The position numbers were made by a program, and so were the translations under genes. 64,000 nucleotides of DNA, taken from Parelaphostrongylus tenuis. Lineage: Eukaryota > Nematoda > Chromadorea > Rhabditida > Metastrongylidae. Shown piece by piece: positions 36,335-49,189 of this stretch. The notes under the pieces are model-generated. The model saw only the letters and a program-made list of their open reading frames with translations, ran no database searches and had not been told where the DNA came from. Where the stretch lies: NCBI GenBank assembly GCA_019055375.1, contig JAHQIW010000455.1, forward strand, positions 45,567 to 109,566. The letters run 5' to 3'. The first letter of the stretch is position 1. Each line of letters opens with the position of its first letter.

Positions 36335-38025
36335 CTTGCGATAAGGATGATATTCTCAGCTGCTGTTGGCATTTCCTCAAATCTTCTTGGTATCTTTGTT
36401 TTTAAAGATAGCTTGAGAAGTTCTCACTTCAGTACTAAGCTTGTTGTTTGAAAATGATTCCACAGTACGCTCCGATCAAAAAATAAAGAATGACGTTTTG
36501 CAATCATCCAATTTTTCTAATTGAAAAAGAGTGGTTAGATCTTGTTTCTTACAGACTCTTACGCCAAAATGACTTAAATTACGACTGAAAAAAACTAATG
36601 TAAAAAGCTTTTTTAGTAAAAATTTGTAGAAAGAATTGATTATTATATTTATTTATAAAAAAGGATCTATTCATAAAAAAATAAAGCTCAACAGTCTTGA
36701 AAATTCTTACTTTCGAAGATAACTTCTGTCGCATGGCAACCGTATTTCAAGTATTGCGCTCATGAGCCGTTGATTTTCTATTTACAAAAGACCTATTTTA
36801 CTAATTTATCAGTTTTTATTAGATAGCTGAGATCAAGTGAATCTGAATGGCATATTTTGCTTCTCAAATAGCTTGTATCTTGCATCGTAGCAGTTGAAAT
36901 AAAGTTTTGTTTCAGATTTAACGATTTCTCGCTAGGTGAATTCTTCTTATAAACAGTCAGTAACTATTCGATAGTGCAAATTACAGCAATTACAAACAAG
37001 TAGTTCATTTTTTGTAGAGGACTAGGCAGTAACAGTCAGAAGAATATTGGTTTTCTCACTCGAAAGGATGGAATTTCGCGACATTCCCCCCAAATCACCG
37101 TGCCTTTAGCAACATATCAACTAACTGCGATACCTAATCTCCTTCTAACTGCAACAGTACAATAAAAAGTTTTTCAAAAACAAAATTTTATGGAAATGCT
37201 CGAGGTTTGAGCTATAGAAAAACTACCTAAAGTCTAGCGATAAAGCCTTGCTGGGCGAAAAATGCTTAAGTGTGAAAGATATTTTTATTTTTAGTTTCAG
37301 AGCCTATCAAAGAAGCCGTTAGAAGGTGAAGCATGCTTTCAAATTTTCGAGATTTGAGCTACCGAATGGCTGTTATAATACTCTGAATAAAGTCAGAAAG
37401 CGCGTTCCTTCAGTGGTCACATCAGGATGCGTCCATCGAAAATGATTCAGATCTGCGAAATCTAATCTTCTTTTGACTGTTATAGCACTCCAAAAGTTTT
37501 TCCACTAAACAAATGCATCGTCGAGATTGCTAAGACTCGCCCTATCTAATGGTTATTAATTGCTTATGAAAAAACCTTTATCCGGCAAGAAATACTCAAA
37601 TGTGAAACAAATTACGTCTAACTGCTAAAGCGAAGAAAACAGGCCTGAAAGGATGACATACGTCTCTCAATTTTACTTGATTTTAGCTATCGAAAGACTG
37701 TTGAAACATTTTACATAGCAAAAATTTATTGATACCAACTGAATCAAAGATGGTGGAGGTGACAGGGCGGAATCGGTACACCTTCATCCCTTCTTCTCAT
37801 ACCACAACTACAACAAAAAACTGGAACGAAATTACGCACTGATCCGAGATATGAGAATCTAAACTGCACTACCAATAAAAAAATTAGGAAATTTCTACAA
37901 AGATCGCATGCAATCGCAGCACTATTTTGTGGAACTACTCATTGTTTTCCAACTAGTGTGATGAGTTTGTGTACTATATAGATAAGGCATGTGAAAAAAT
38001 AAAGAGATAAGGGATATCCTATTGA
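36335..38025. other. Degenerate element-G-like sequence
   Basis: No gene. Several copies of the recurring motif GCTATCGAATGACTG...CCAGCGAGAAA (for example near 37365, 37535 and 37690) suggest nested, decayed TIR elements. Confidence 0.35.
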
Positions 38026-38027
38026 TT

Positions 38028-38125
38028 TAGAGTGATGTGCAAAACTTTCGCGTCAGGAGGAACTAGAACCCGCACCTTACTCTTTCCGGTTATGCGTGCC
38101 CTATCCGTTACACTACTCACGCCCA
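38028..38125 (-). repeat. SINE-A copy
   Basis: Reverse complement: GGCGTGAGTAGTGTAACGG, box-B-like CGGGTTCTAGTTCC, tail TTTTGCACATCACTCTAAA. Confidence 0.7.
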
Positions 38126-38571
38126 TTTACACATCGATAAGGGATAAATGTGATAGAATTGTAATTGAAATAAAATACTGTAGAAATGTTTGATAAAGAT
38201 TCTAAATATAGTATAAATATTTGATTTTTTCTTAAGAATGTAGAACATGTCTGGAGCAGTTACATCATTTCTGATAAAAAAATAACCGTAATGATGTTTG
38301 TTCTATCATATTTGGCAACTCATTGCTATAGAAATATCATTCGTTGACGAATAAAGTGTAAATTTCACTATAAAACTACCACATTCGCCTTGGAGCAAGC
38401 GTCAGCAGCCTTTCTTCGTGATCGCCCGAACCGCCCGTCAGTTGAAAATGGCGCCGTCCGCACAAGGATTTCAACAGGCTGCTAATCTGCTACCACTCGC
38501 AAGCAAACACTGACACTGACGGGTTTGATGTGCTAAACACTTATCGCTATTAACCCAGCTGAGCTGCCAGC

Positions 38572-38572
<1 letters not shown>

Positions 38573-38605
<33 letters not shown>
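38573..38605. repeat. (TA)n microsatellite
   Basis: Uninterrupted TA dinucleotides, then a wider TATTATA-rich stretch to about 38650. Confidence 0.95.
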
Positions 38606-38607
<2 letters not shown>

Positions 38608-38697
38608 ATATTATTATATATATTATATTATAAAACATTATATTATATTGTATTTGGATTTATTAACGATTTCTCATTAAATTTTGCTTACAGCAGT

Positions 38698-39604
38698 TTA
38701 CGAAGCTCATTTCATTTTCAAGTAATCTGGAAAAATGCTCGACCTTTCTTACGACTCTAATAAACCGACTGACTATTGGAAAGAAAATGCCGGTTATTTC
38801 GCGTTATATTCTGCGAGTGGGGAAGTCCTGCTCCGATGTTCCTAAAGTGTATTACGTGTGTGTTACCAAAGGGCACAGTCAAACACGGGCTTCATTTTCA
38901 ACTCAAATAAATTAGGAAGATTAGCTGACACTGTCTGCAGTATTAGTAAAGCGAGTAAATAGACAAGCTGTTGGTAATGAAAATTTGGCCATCAATTTTG
39001 TGTTGTTCAAAAACCGTGCTCTGTGGACGTCATGGAAAACACGGTATTACGATGACCCTAACTCAAATCTCAAATTATCTGCAAATAATGCTTGACACTG
39101 CTCATGGCACTAATAAATCGATAAGCAATTAAAAAAGGAAATGGCTATTACACTGTGTTGTTTTCGAACCGTGTCTTATGTGCGTCATGAGGAAACGGTA
39201 CTCCACGACCTCATTTCGATGTCAGATTATTTGAAAAAATTGCCTGACACTAGTTGCGGCTCCAATGGTTCGGTAGAGTGCGAGAAAAGAAAATTTTAAC
39301 ATCATACCGTGCTGCTCGAGAACTGTGCCCTGTGTGCGCCATGAAGAAACACACTGTTTCACAGAGCTCATTATAATCCTTATATAATCTGAAAAAATAC
39401 CTCACACTACTCAAGGCTTCAACGAGCCTATAGACTGTTAGAAAGGGAAATTTGACGATCATGATGTGTTGTTTGCAGACTGTGTCTTGTGCGTGTCACG
39501 AAGTAAAGCAGTATTTCATAGAGCTCAGTCTATCCTCAATCAATGGGAAAAAAGTCTGACACTACTTACGGGAACAGTGAGTCGATAGAATCGACAGACT
39601 GTTT
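38698..39604. repeat. Tandem repeat array, unit ~155 bp, left part
   Basis: The anchor CCGTGTCTTATGTGCGTCAT and its variants recur near 39012, 39171, 39326 and 39480 (spacings 159, 155 and 154). Each unit also holds CTGACACTACT...AATAAACCGATAGAC and GGAAATTTGACGATCAT. Copies are diverged. No gene function is recognised. Confidence 0.8.
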
Positions 39605-39609
39605 ACCTG

Positions 39610-40488
39610 CATCATTTGTCGCACCGTCGGTCGTGCGATGACTCGAGCGGGTGCAACATCACTTCCATTTTTTCCCATCTTGTGCAACGGTAGCGCAGTA
39701 GGTTCTTCTCACTTTAGGGATAAGCAGCATATCTTTCTCATAAGCTTTTCGTGAATAAATCAAAATGTCGAGTCGGAGATCTTCCTGTGGAACGCTTGAT
39801 ATACGGAGGAATTCAGTAGGCAACGGCTCTCATCCATCGGTTGCCTTTGAAGTTCATTACGTGTTCGGTCCACATTTTTCGATAACCTGGTATGTTAAAA
39901 AGCACCTTGACCTTGAATCGATTGCATAGGTCAGAACTTCGTATTCTCTCACCCATTTGGGAGACTTGGGATACTACTAGTGTCGCGCTCTCGACTGTGC
40001 GTTCAATAACCCCAGGTGATCTTCCATCCTGCTTTTGATCGACTATGTTTCTGCTACATACGCTAGGCAGGATAACCGCTGAGTCAAACATGTGGGCACG
40101 GTGCCAAACCTTCTTCATTTTTTTCACTGCATCCTCGATGCCCTCATACGATCTCTAAGTAGCTCGTTTACTCCTGGTCAACTCAGGAAGTAGGACTTTC
40201 ATCATGGTGACTTCATGACCTAGACAGACGTAATTGGGGCATTCGGAAATGTTTGTCTCGTTGAGCGAGGAGGCTGCATTCAAAACTTATGCGTCATCAT
40301 GAGCTTCGTCTTCGTTAAATCTTGTCGGAGATCAATCTTTCCGTAGGCGTTTTCGAAACTGATCAACATTCGCTTCGTCTGACTGATGCTTGTTGTTATG
40401 AGGACGATATCATCAGCGAAGCGCAAGTGATTTAAGTGTCGACCGTCGATTTTTACTCCCATATTGTCCATTTCAATAGGTTGTGGAA
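39610..40488 (-). pseudogene. RTE retrotransposon fragment inserted in the tandem array
   Basis: Minus-strand reverse transcriptase core: MDNMGVKIDGRHLNHLRFAD then DIVLITTSISQ (FADD box), FENAYGKIDLRQDLTKT, and later GERIRSSDLCNRFKVKVLFN and AEHVM-like EHVMNFKGNRW near the C-terminus. 5'-truncated just upstream of the RT core and interrupted by frameshifts. It lies between two stretches of the same ~155 bp repeat. Confidence 0.85.
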
Positions 40489-40964
40489 AAAGTACTGAGA
40501 AAATGCTTGTGAAACATTTATTAATGCACCTACAGTTTCCATACAAAGACAAAACTGATATAAACTTTTACTTTTACTACTTTTCATTTTTGAATCTTTA
40601 CTTTACCACTAAACACCGTACTTTTGCCAACTGTGTCTTCGGTCTATGCCTCATTGATGCGTTCACTTGCAAACGTTGCATTTGAACCCAACAGCCGTTG
40701 GTGCATCATCAGCAACCAAATTTGCTCATTTGTTAACTCCGTCTTAAAATAAGTAGATAAATTATATACCAAGTAATGCGGGAGAAGACGAGCTTTCAGA
40801 TAAGCTCAAAAACACAGAAAATGGAGGACACCTAAAAAAGTTACAAGCATTTTCTCAAAACTTTTTCCTCTACCTATTAATGCTCTTATGACGTCTTCGA
40901 AGGTGGCTGTGATTAATTTTGGCGAGATTGTATCGCTTTGTCGAATGTTAGATAGATAAACTCA

Positions 40965-41130
40965 AAAACAGATATTTGACCATCATATTGTGGTGTGTCT
41001 TGTGCGTCTCGTGTGCGTCAGAGAAATACAACATTTCAAGAACCTCATATCAAGCTAATATAACCTGGAAAAAATGCCTTACACTGTTTACAGCACTAGT
41101 AAACCGTTAGGCTGTCGGCGAAGTCGATAG
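40965..41130. repeat. Tandem repeat array, right part
   Basis: TGTGTCTTGTGCGTCTCGTG, then CCTGGAAAAAATGCCTTACA and CACTAGTAAACCGTTAGGC match the unit of the left part. It is separated from it by the RTE copy plus about 480 bp of other sequence. Confidence 0.65.
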
Positions 41131-43950
41131 ATAGGCCGGCGGCATGTGAACGTCTCAAAGGAACAGCAGACTCACGTCAAATGATTGTCTGGGCGGTACA
41201 AAAACTGTCGGGCCGACGTCATTCACCTTCGAGCGGCGGCGGAGAGTCCGTCCGTTACCGTCCCGTCCTCATGTCATTATTCTTATTGTCGTCTTGTATC
41301 ACTCTCTTCTGCCTTATCAAATGTTCTTATTGCGTCATCATCTCCGTACATGTCCCTCACTCATCGACCATCGCCTTGTTCTCTCACTAACATTCTCACG
41401 TTGCATTGTGATAGATGCATTATTGTTCTATGCGGCTCTAAGTAGATGCAGGGATGCACTGATCCTTTGACACAGCCCTTGGTTTTCCTGACTTTTGATG
41501 GGGTGTTGATTGTCTAAATGCTGAATGGATTTTGTTTTATCGACGTAGTGCGTATTCCTCATTCACAGCTCAGGCCTTGTGCTATCGCTCACATTTCTCA
41601 CGCTCATCGCAGAGTCCTTGTGTTTCGTCTATAACAGTAATCTTATTATTGTTATCAAATACGTCAAGCCACTGAGCCACGGCATCATATCAATCTTTTT
41701 ATTGTCAACAATTGCATAATCCCACTGCACAACTACTTCATCTAAATCACAGTTTCTCGCTATTATAGTGCGTTTAGATGCACATTGCTGTATTCGCCGT
41801 TATTATTGTTATTGCTTGATACGCTAACAATGTCATTATGTTGATAAAGGTCTAATTACCCAGGTTTTAGGTGGGAGCCAGTGGCTACAACATTAAGGCG
41901 ATCGCCTTCAATCTTTTACGACCTAAACTGTTGAGAAAGGAAATTTGACGATCATATTGTGAAATATTCTGTGATTGCACATTTTCTGCCGACGTGTCTT
42001 GGAATTATTTGAGAGCTGTTTGTAATTGACTCTGATAGTTCGTGTTTGGAGGTAGAACACAGTCGCTGTTGGCAAATTTGTTTAGCGAAAATGCAACAAG
42101 AAAAGGATAGAAAAATATGAATTGCGTAGAGCATGGTAAGACCGTTGAAAGAACTATGTTGCAGAGGCCTTAAACAGCTATCAATAGCCATTCGGCTTCC
42201 AACACTTGATAAACTATCATCCTTCAGGTATCAGAACAGCCAATTTTTTTTGGCCAAAGTGAAAATTATCAATTAAGGATTACATAGATACTATCTTTAG
42301 CAATTACATTTAGTCATACATCTATAATCTTTTTTTTGATTAGTGGTATTGCGAAACGTTTTCATAGATTTTATAAGCGCATTGAGCACAATAAGCTAAT
42401 ATAATTCTTGCTTTTTGAAAAACTGCTCTCCTCCTTTCTTTTTCCGCTTAGATAGAACACTTTTGAAACACATTTTACTAGTGATAATCACTTAAACGTT
42501 TTCGGATGACACATGGCATTTTTCGAAACGAAATTATGCGCTGCAAATAGATACACCTCTTAACGTTATTTTATAGTTAGCAATTTCTTTACATTTATAT
42601 TGGTAACAGTAGATGTGGTGTGTTCAAAGAAACTGCATTACAGCAGTCTACAAGCATTTACGAAACAGCGATTTGAGATGCACTTTGTGAAAGTTCGCTG
42701 AATGACAGAACAGCACGCACAGCAGAATAACGAACTTTCAGAAACTGAGTTAAAACTTCCGTTTTATGCTCGACGCAAGCGATGAACGTTATGGAATTAA
42801 TTCTGCTCTATTTTCATCTATACCTTTGTGTAGTGAGTCACAGAGCACCGTTGATGGGAATTACACTTCACTTCTATTGTTGTCAAATATGCAGAAGCAG
42901 AAATGTGTAGATATCATAGAATATGGTCTGTTCTGAAATGTGTGTAACATATGTCTCTCACCTAAGACTATAACGCGATAATTCTTCTAGGAAGGCAGCT
43001 GGATGCAACAACTGATAATAGTAGTAATTTCAAAATCAAATCTTTTATGATATTTTACGTAATTTTGATACTAAAACATCTATTCTCTTAGAATGACAAT
43101 GGCTGAAAGAGGTGAAGCACGTGAATGTTTAACGCAGGTCATGTAATATCTGTAAGGCAAATATAAATCACATTCGAATTCGAGTTCGAAGTAATACAAG
43201 GTGGAATGCACTTTGATCTTGTGGGTACAACAGCGACACAGCTCCGGTCCCGCCTTGCGTCGCGTGACGATAGTCCGTAATGCATTACGATGATGAGTGA
43301 TGTTACTGGCCACCGGGAAACGGGTTGCTGATCCGATGTTCTTCCATGGCACCTCACGAGAATTTCAGTGTTATTCTAAGCGTCGATTAAAATTGAAGAT
43401 TCTTACACGTGACTGAAGCATAAAAAGCGCTCGATTGTCATGCAAATCACACTTTTTGATGCGACACGTAGATTTATGGTTAACATCGGAGCCAATGCAC
43501 AGGTTTCGCGAAACTGACTGCATATACAGTTAATTCTAAAGAGTTGTACAGTACAAAATAATGTTTTCGACTCCCACTTTCACAACACCGTCATAAAATA
43601 TACGATAAAAGTTGAATAGAAACTGTTGCCCACGGATCTACATAACAACTGAGCGTTCTTTTTTGATGTAATAATTATCTCTATAGAGAAGCCTCTAATA
43701 TTAATCAACACCACAAATGAGACCGACACGGAACATCTGCTGAGAAATTGTGGTAAGAGACCAAAACAGCAGGGCTAGCTCCTTGTTCCTGTCGTACCCA
43801 AATGGTTAAAAAAGTCAATCGATAAGATTTAAATTAATCTAGAAATCCTGCAAGCAATAATTCCGAAATGATAAATTGCACAAGAATGTACGCATACACT
43901 ATCTCATGAAAGATGAATCAGAAAATGCATCGAAGATATACATTCGTTAA
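41131..43950. other. Mostly unassigned; GC-richer block at 41170-41290
   Basis: 41170-41290 is GC-rich with overlapping spurious frames. About 41930-41975 carries a fragment of the ~155 bp repeat. A tRNA-head fragment (CCGTGGCTCAGTGGCTTGAC on the minus strand) lies near 41670. 43080-43350 looks like another dispersed repeat. No gene is supported. Confidence 0.3.
41849..41870 (+). ncRNA. SL1-like spliced-leader sequence (possible pseudogene)
   Basis: GGTCTAATTACCCAGGTT, continuing TTAG then a GT, matches the 22-nt nematode SL1 leader at 19 of 22 positions, including the GT donor directly after it. The downstream part does not resemble an SL RNA that I can recall, and no clear Sm site or stem-loops were seen. 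It may be a decayed SL gene or chance. Confidence 0.25.
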
Positions 43951-43956
43951 ACACAA

Positions 43957-46900
43957 TTATTGCCTTTTCGCTTTTTTCTTCGCCTTACAACCACAATAGA
44001 AAAACTCGTCGCCAGGAGCTTCCTCATCTCCCAAGATGCAGATGTTATGAAACCACTCATGACAGTCGTCACAGAAAATCTGAAGTATAATGCACATCAG
44101 TTCAGTAAGGTCTGAAAGCACTACTACTCGATAATTGGGTGTGTGACACTGTATCAATAAAAAGCACGTACAATACGTACCCAGTTAACTATTTCATTTT
44201 GCGGCATTTTACAATCTCCATTCAGCGCACATCTGGTTGTTGCGACGTGATACGCTCTAACACTTTGCTTTCTGCTGATCCTCTTCATCTGTTGAAATAT
44301 CGTAGAAATTAACAGCAGGTATCATAAGTTTCATAAGTTCATAGAAGAACAACACTTGCTGGCAATTCTACCTCATGCTCTCACATTTTGATCATATATG
44401 CACGCATACATAAGAAGCGAAACGCTTAAAGTGTCGAAAACAAAAAGCGCTATAGAGCGAAAGTCTCATTTCTATGATGACCAAGGAGATAAAATTTGGC
44501 GAACAATAATTGTTGGCACACTGCGGTACTGTGAGTGAGATTAATCTCTGAAATACCATTATATCAGGTCGCGAAATGAAAGATTAGGCGGTAAAGTAGA
44601 ACAGGGCCGTCCTAATTTCGAACCAGCTCATGAGAAGTTCAAAGTCTTACGCAGCGTGAACTTAAGAAAACGAATCAAATGCGGTTCTTTACCGTTATCC
44701 GGGCTAAATGAATATTAGACCTCATTCGCTGGATAAGAATTTTTTTCAGGAGTGATAGTTGTCATTTGAAAGCCAAAATGTCTTATTAGAGCGATATATG
44801 ATTGATTTTTTAAAATACTCTTTTATGCCGCTATAAAATTCAACAGGATAGTGTTTCACACGACCACGCGGTTTTTTCCTTATCTCGCTTATATTTCGCT
44901 GGACAAAACTACTTCCTTAGAGTGCTAGTAATCCTTCGATAGCACAGACTTCTAAGAAATCAAAAATATGTTTACTTTTTGGTAAGGGAAGAAAAAACCT
45001 TTGTGTTTTACACCTCGCCGCACAGAGTCCCCTTTATGACAATTAGACTTATCATTCAATAGGATAATTCTAAATGATTCCAATGCTTTGCTTTGTTTTG
45101 GAAAGACAGTTCCACTGCAGTGTTAAAGGAAGAATTAGATAGAGTTTCACATATTTGAAGGCTTGTTTACCAGCTAACCTTCGGGCAAGGGCGGCGCGAT
45201 CGATAGCTATTCTAACTCGTCAGAGACGCTGACGCCACTTGCTAATCAATTAAAAATTTTTTCTTCTCTCTGAAAGTGACTCCACACACAGCGATTGATC
45301 CAGACCCTATGAGATTTCCTCTACAATTTTATATGCGTTTCGTGATTTCAGCAATTTATACGCAGTGATAGAAATGAAGGCGCGCGGCAGGTGTGAGACA
45401 TTATTTTGCTTTGTATCTGCAGTGTTTTAAAGGTTTTTTAAGAAAAGTGGCTAGATGGCGCTGTAGCCAGAGATTTAAGCTTTCGAATAATTACTGACAC
45501 TCCTATGAAAAATTCTTGGCCAGCGAATGAGGCCGAATATACATTTGCCAGTGGCTAGCCAAAATCATTCCGAATGCAAGAAGCACTAGTAATGGCAGAG
45601 TACATCACAATACCGTGTCCTTTAAAATAGAGCAAAAAATTTGCTTTGAATGAAACATTTAGTGATTACGTCAAGTCATTAAAAGTAGTTCTCTAGAGTA
45701 TATATAGGTATTAAATGAGACATATTTTCGGATAAAATAGAGATCAGGCATAGACGAGCAAAGATATATCCAAAGCAATTTACAAGTTATTCATGCTAGA
45801 AGTAAATATACCATTGTCACAGGAAGAGCTATGACAGATTAGGAGCGCTGGAAGTGCAATTGGTTATCGAGCGCCCCGAAGGAGTAAAATAGAAGTTCGA
45901 GTCCTGGCCGTTATTGAAACTTTTGTATACCACTCACATTGATGAGTATATGAAAGAGTATTCCTATGAAGAGATCAGAGAAATGTCACTGTTACTAAGA
46001 AAAAATGATAAATCGAACTAAATGACCAATAATACATTGTGCTCTTTTCTGCAATATTTTTTGAGTTTACATTTACTATTCGATATCTGAACACGCAATT
46101 ACAATACAATTATGTTTTCAACCGCTTCTTTAATCCTCTAAACTTGAAGTTCATTTTTATGGTCTACAGAACAAAGAACAAAAGTTGGCTAAATTCTGTA
46201 ACTGAGCATGGCTTAAAAATTCAATAGAGCATTATACAATTACCTTTTGCACACAGATAAAGTTGGGTGAACTACAGCGAAATTTTTGGGGCTTGCGACA
46301 GTTCACAAAGGTGTTAGTTTACGCCTTTTCTTCGAACAATTGCTATAAACTGAGACCGAAAGCTACTACCTTCTTCTTATCGCTATTCATGCTACGTTCC
46401 AAAATGACCTCGTCAAGCGAACGACGAGATCTCGACGACGCACGGCAAGCGGTATTCAACCACAAATCTCCACAGCGATCATCAAACGAGCGAGAGACCT
46501 GGTATATAAAGTAAGCATCAAATTTTTATTTTGTTTTCGAAGCACAGAAAATTTCAAACTTAACTCACTTCATTACTCTTAGCCCTTGGTCGATTTTGAT
46601 TTACAGCAGCTGTACCGATTTGTTCTGGATCCTTTGTCTCTGTCTGATTCTGCAGGTCCTTCTTTTCCTTCTTCTTTCTCTCACCTTTTTTGTTACCATG
46701 ATTCTTCTCAGTTTCACGACTTGCGACGGTTTCCTGCTCATGAGCGCAATCCTGTAGACTAGAAGAAGATATACTGCTCCATTGTGCCGAAGCAGATTTT
46801 TCTGGAAGTTGAGGGTTTCTCACAAATCCAGTAACTTTTCCTCCAGGAGCACTTTGCTGTTGTGCTTTCTGAAAAATATTACCGAATACTACAACGGTGA

Positions 46901-49188
46901 ACGTTAACAGATTCGGAGAAACACACTTGTAAATGAAAAGCGGGTAATGAAATGAGAAAAGTGTTAAGGTCAGAGTAGACGTAAAATTGACTGTCTGGAT
47001 AGTCTGCTAAACCATGGATTATCTCTGTGAATAAAAGGAATCTCTTTTACTGGACAAGGGCTTCCCGATAAAATATCAGTGACCATTCGAATGTTCAAAT
47101 CACAAATGGATTTGGAAATGTATTTTTCAGGTTCCTTTCAGTGCTGTAAAATTAGAAATAGAATTGTGTTTCACGCGTATCGTGCGTTATCGCGAGGATT
47201 TTTCTGGTTTATTTGGGAACTTTCGCAGTGTTTCGACTTTGCTGTAACGTTCTAGTGCTTAGGCTTTTTGCTAAATGAACCCACTAGTGAGCCTGAGCCG
47301 AAGGACGAAAAGCATGTGAACAATGTAGAGGTAATCTTCAGGTATCACGATCTTAGGTTTCGTCTGAATTTTTTGGTAAGGCGTAGAAGAATTCTGAAGT
47401 AGGTGACAAAAATCTCCTCCCACCCCCCCCCCTACCCTCGTCACTCAATGTGACGCACGTATATGCTATTAGACCACATGCACTAGACATCCTAAACGAC
47501 TTATTTTCTCTACTACAGTGCAGTAAAACTGTGCTTTCATAAAACAAGCGTACTGTGGGAATGGCCGAAGCTTCCGCTGTCGATTGGTCACCAACACTGT
47601 AAAGGTCTATAACAGTCTGTCGTATGAGGCAAAAGCGCGATAACGCGCTACGTGTGTGATTCATGATTCTATCTCAAATGCCACAGCGCTGAAATAAGGC
47701 GCTTTTTGAAAAAAGTGGCTTTCCGAAATCTTCAAGTTTTAAGTTTTCAAATTATTGCTAATAGACTAATCAAGTACCACGGTGTATTTCCTCTACAACG
47801 AGAAAGTTTAAGAGTATTGAAGTGAATGCTGAATTCATTGTTCACAGAATATTAAAAGCACCTGGTTCTAATGATTAAATCGCATGCCCAATTTCCAACT
47901 CATCTTTTAGCATCTCTTCAGAAAAACAAAGCTTAGGAAATGAATAAAAAACGAAGCCTACAAAACGAAAAAGGAATCTCTCACGGCGAGTCAAGGGAAA
48001 TAAAAAAATCGTGTGAAAGGGTTCAATTTCGACCAAATCAACGAATTCTGTTATCCTTTTTCAACATGTGGTTTACGTACTTAATTATTTCGTTTAGTAT
48101 AATAGAACAAAAATACCATAAACTTCATGTCCTTTGCGCCAGAGGACTCACGAAGATGCACCACCATGTGAATGCGATGACTGTATCCTTTAGTGGAGAC
48201 TGTAAAAGATGTACGATAATCTACAAGCGAACAAATGAGCATGCAAACGGAATTAGATTAGAATTTTCATGGGCCATGAAATAGGTTATACTTGCTTACG
48301 TACGACTAGTCTTCCTCTTCGGCAAAGGATAAAATGCTCATAATAAGCAATGGTTGTGACTGGCTTTCATTATGATTCTGACTTTGTTTCAATTACAATT
48401 CTACGAAGCTGATTCTATTTTTGTTATATACTCATCTCTATGATTTGATATGAAAAGTTTACACGCTTTGAACTCTTGTATAGCATTGTACAGCAATAAC
48501 AGCGTTACAATTTAGATAGTACCTGCTTAGCAATATGTATTAAGTAAAAACTCGGTGAACTAATTTCCCAGGATCATCATTTTACTCGTCGGCTTATATA
48601 TTAGGAAAGAGGCTTACAAAATGTTTGAGAGGCTTAAAAATGGATTTAAAAGCAATTTACGTGGTACACAAACACTGTAGAGTTTGCATGGTGGGTGTCA
48701 AATAGTTTTATGAATAAGACAATTATACTTGGGCAGTAATCTGCTATTTATTTTCGTGGCAACAACATGTCATGTGGTTTTCTATGGGCAACTTATTCTC
48801 GCAGTCTCATGAATTCAAGATTGATGAGTGATAGAGAATATTCGTCCGAAGGGGGGAGCTCAGTTGGCGTTTTACACATACCGGAGGCGCGCAGTACCAT
48901 TACGCACTGAGTCCAACCCTTTGCTATCATTCTTTTCACTAAAAACTGCCGGGGGTGTCAGCAACAAAGCATTAACGACCTTGACGTGGTTAGTGCATAT
49001 CAGCACTAAAAATCATGTATTATGGTCCGAGACGTAGTTCAACAATTTTGCAAACAATCCTCTTCCTATCTTTCACCATCCACAAAGATCATCGAACAAA
49101 TTTATCTGTCGTTCCAAGTGGTCAGGGGCATTTTCCTTCTTCGTAGCATGTATAGCTGCATGTTGGCTCAGCCGGCCTTTTTTGAATA
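43957..49188 (-). CDS. PHD-finger protein gene (multi-exon, 5' end not found)
   Basis: Exons on the minus strand: 49084-49188 (tentative donor), 48882-49005, 48117-48180, 46569-46868, 46370-46498, 44181-44288 and 43957-44079 with TAA at 43957-43959. All junctions agree in phase and nearly all have good GT...AG sites. Content in order: KKGRLSQHAAIHATKKENAP; TNHVKVVNALLLTPPAVF; HRIHMVVHLRESSGAKDM; a Ser/Lys-rich linker with the basic run KKGERKKKEKK (likely nuclear); DLWLNTACRASSRSRRSL; and a C-terminal PHD zinc finger. The finger spans the last two exons: C-ALNGD-C, IVNW, CDDC, HEWFHNIC, YCGC, giving the C4HC3 ligands, with tail KAKKKAKRQ. PHD fingers usually read histone H3 tails, so a chromatin role is likely by inference. 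The exact family is unresolved; it resembles the PHD of KDM5-type proteins only within the finger. The ~2.1 kb intron 44289-46369 holds an element-G copy and a SINE. Confidence 0.7.
44682..45560 (+). repeat. TIR element G, full-length copy inside a PHD-gene intron
   Basis: Starts CGGTTCTTTACCGTTATCC, ATTAGACCTCATTCGCTGG, CAGGAGTGATAGTTGTCATT; ends ACTGACACTCCTATG, then GGCCAGCGAATGAGGCCGAA, the inverted form. This copy gives the clearest terminal inverted repeats (~65-90 bp). Confidence 0.8.
45843..45943 (+). repeat. SINE-A copy inside a PHD-gene intron
   Basis: GTGCAATTGGTTATCGAGCG, box-B AAGTTCGAGTCC, tail TTTGTATACCACTCACATT. Confidence 0.65.
47035..47785 (+). repeat. Diverged relative of TIR element G
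   Basis: Starts TTTTACTGGACAAGGGC, ATATCAGTGACCATTCGAA; ends in the inverted motif TTTTCAAATTATTGCTAATA. Contains a C-run (CCCCCCCCC near 47425). Lies in the intron between two PHD-gene exons. Confidence 0.5.
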
Positions 49189-49189
49189 C

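Noticed and set aside
46263..46514. Plus-strand ORF
   Set aside because: Antisense shadow of the PHD-gene exon 46370-46498.
47424..47433. C-run as a regulatory or telomeric tract
   Set aside because: A single isolated homopolymer in a decayed TIR element; nothing supports a function.
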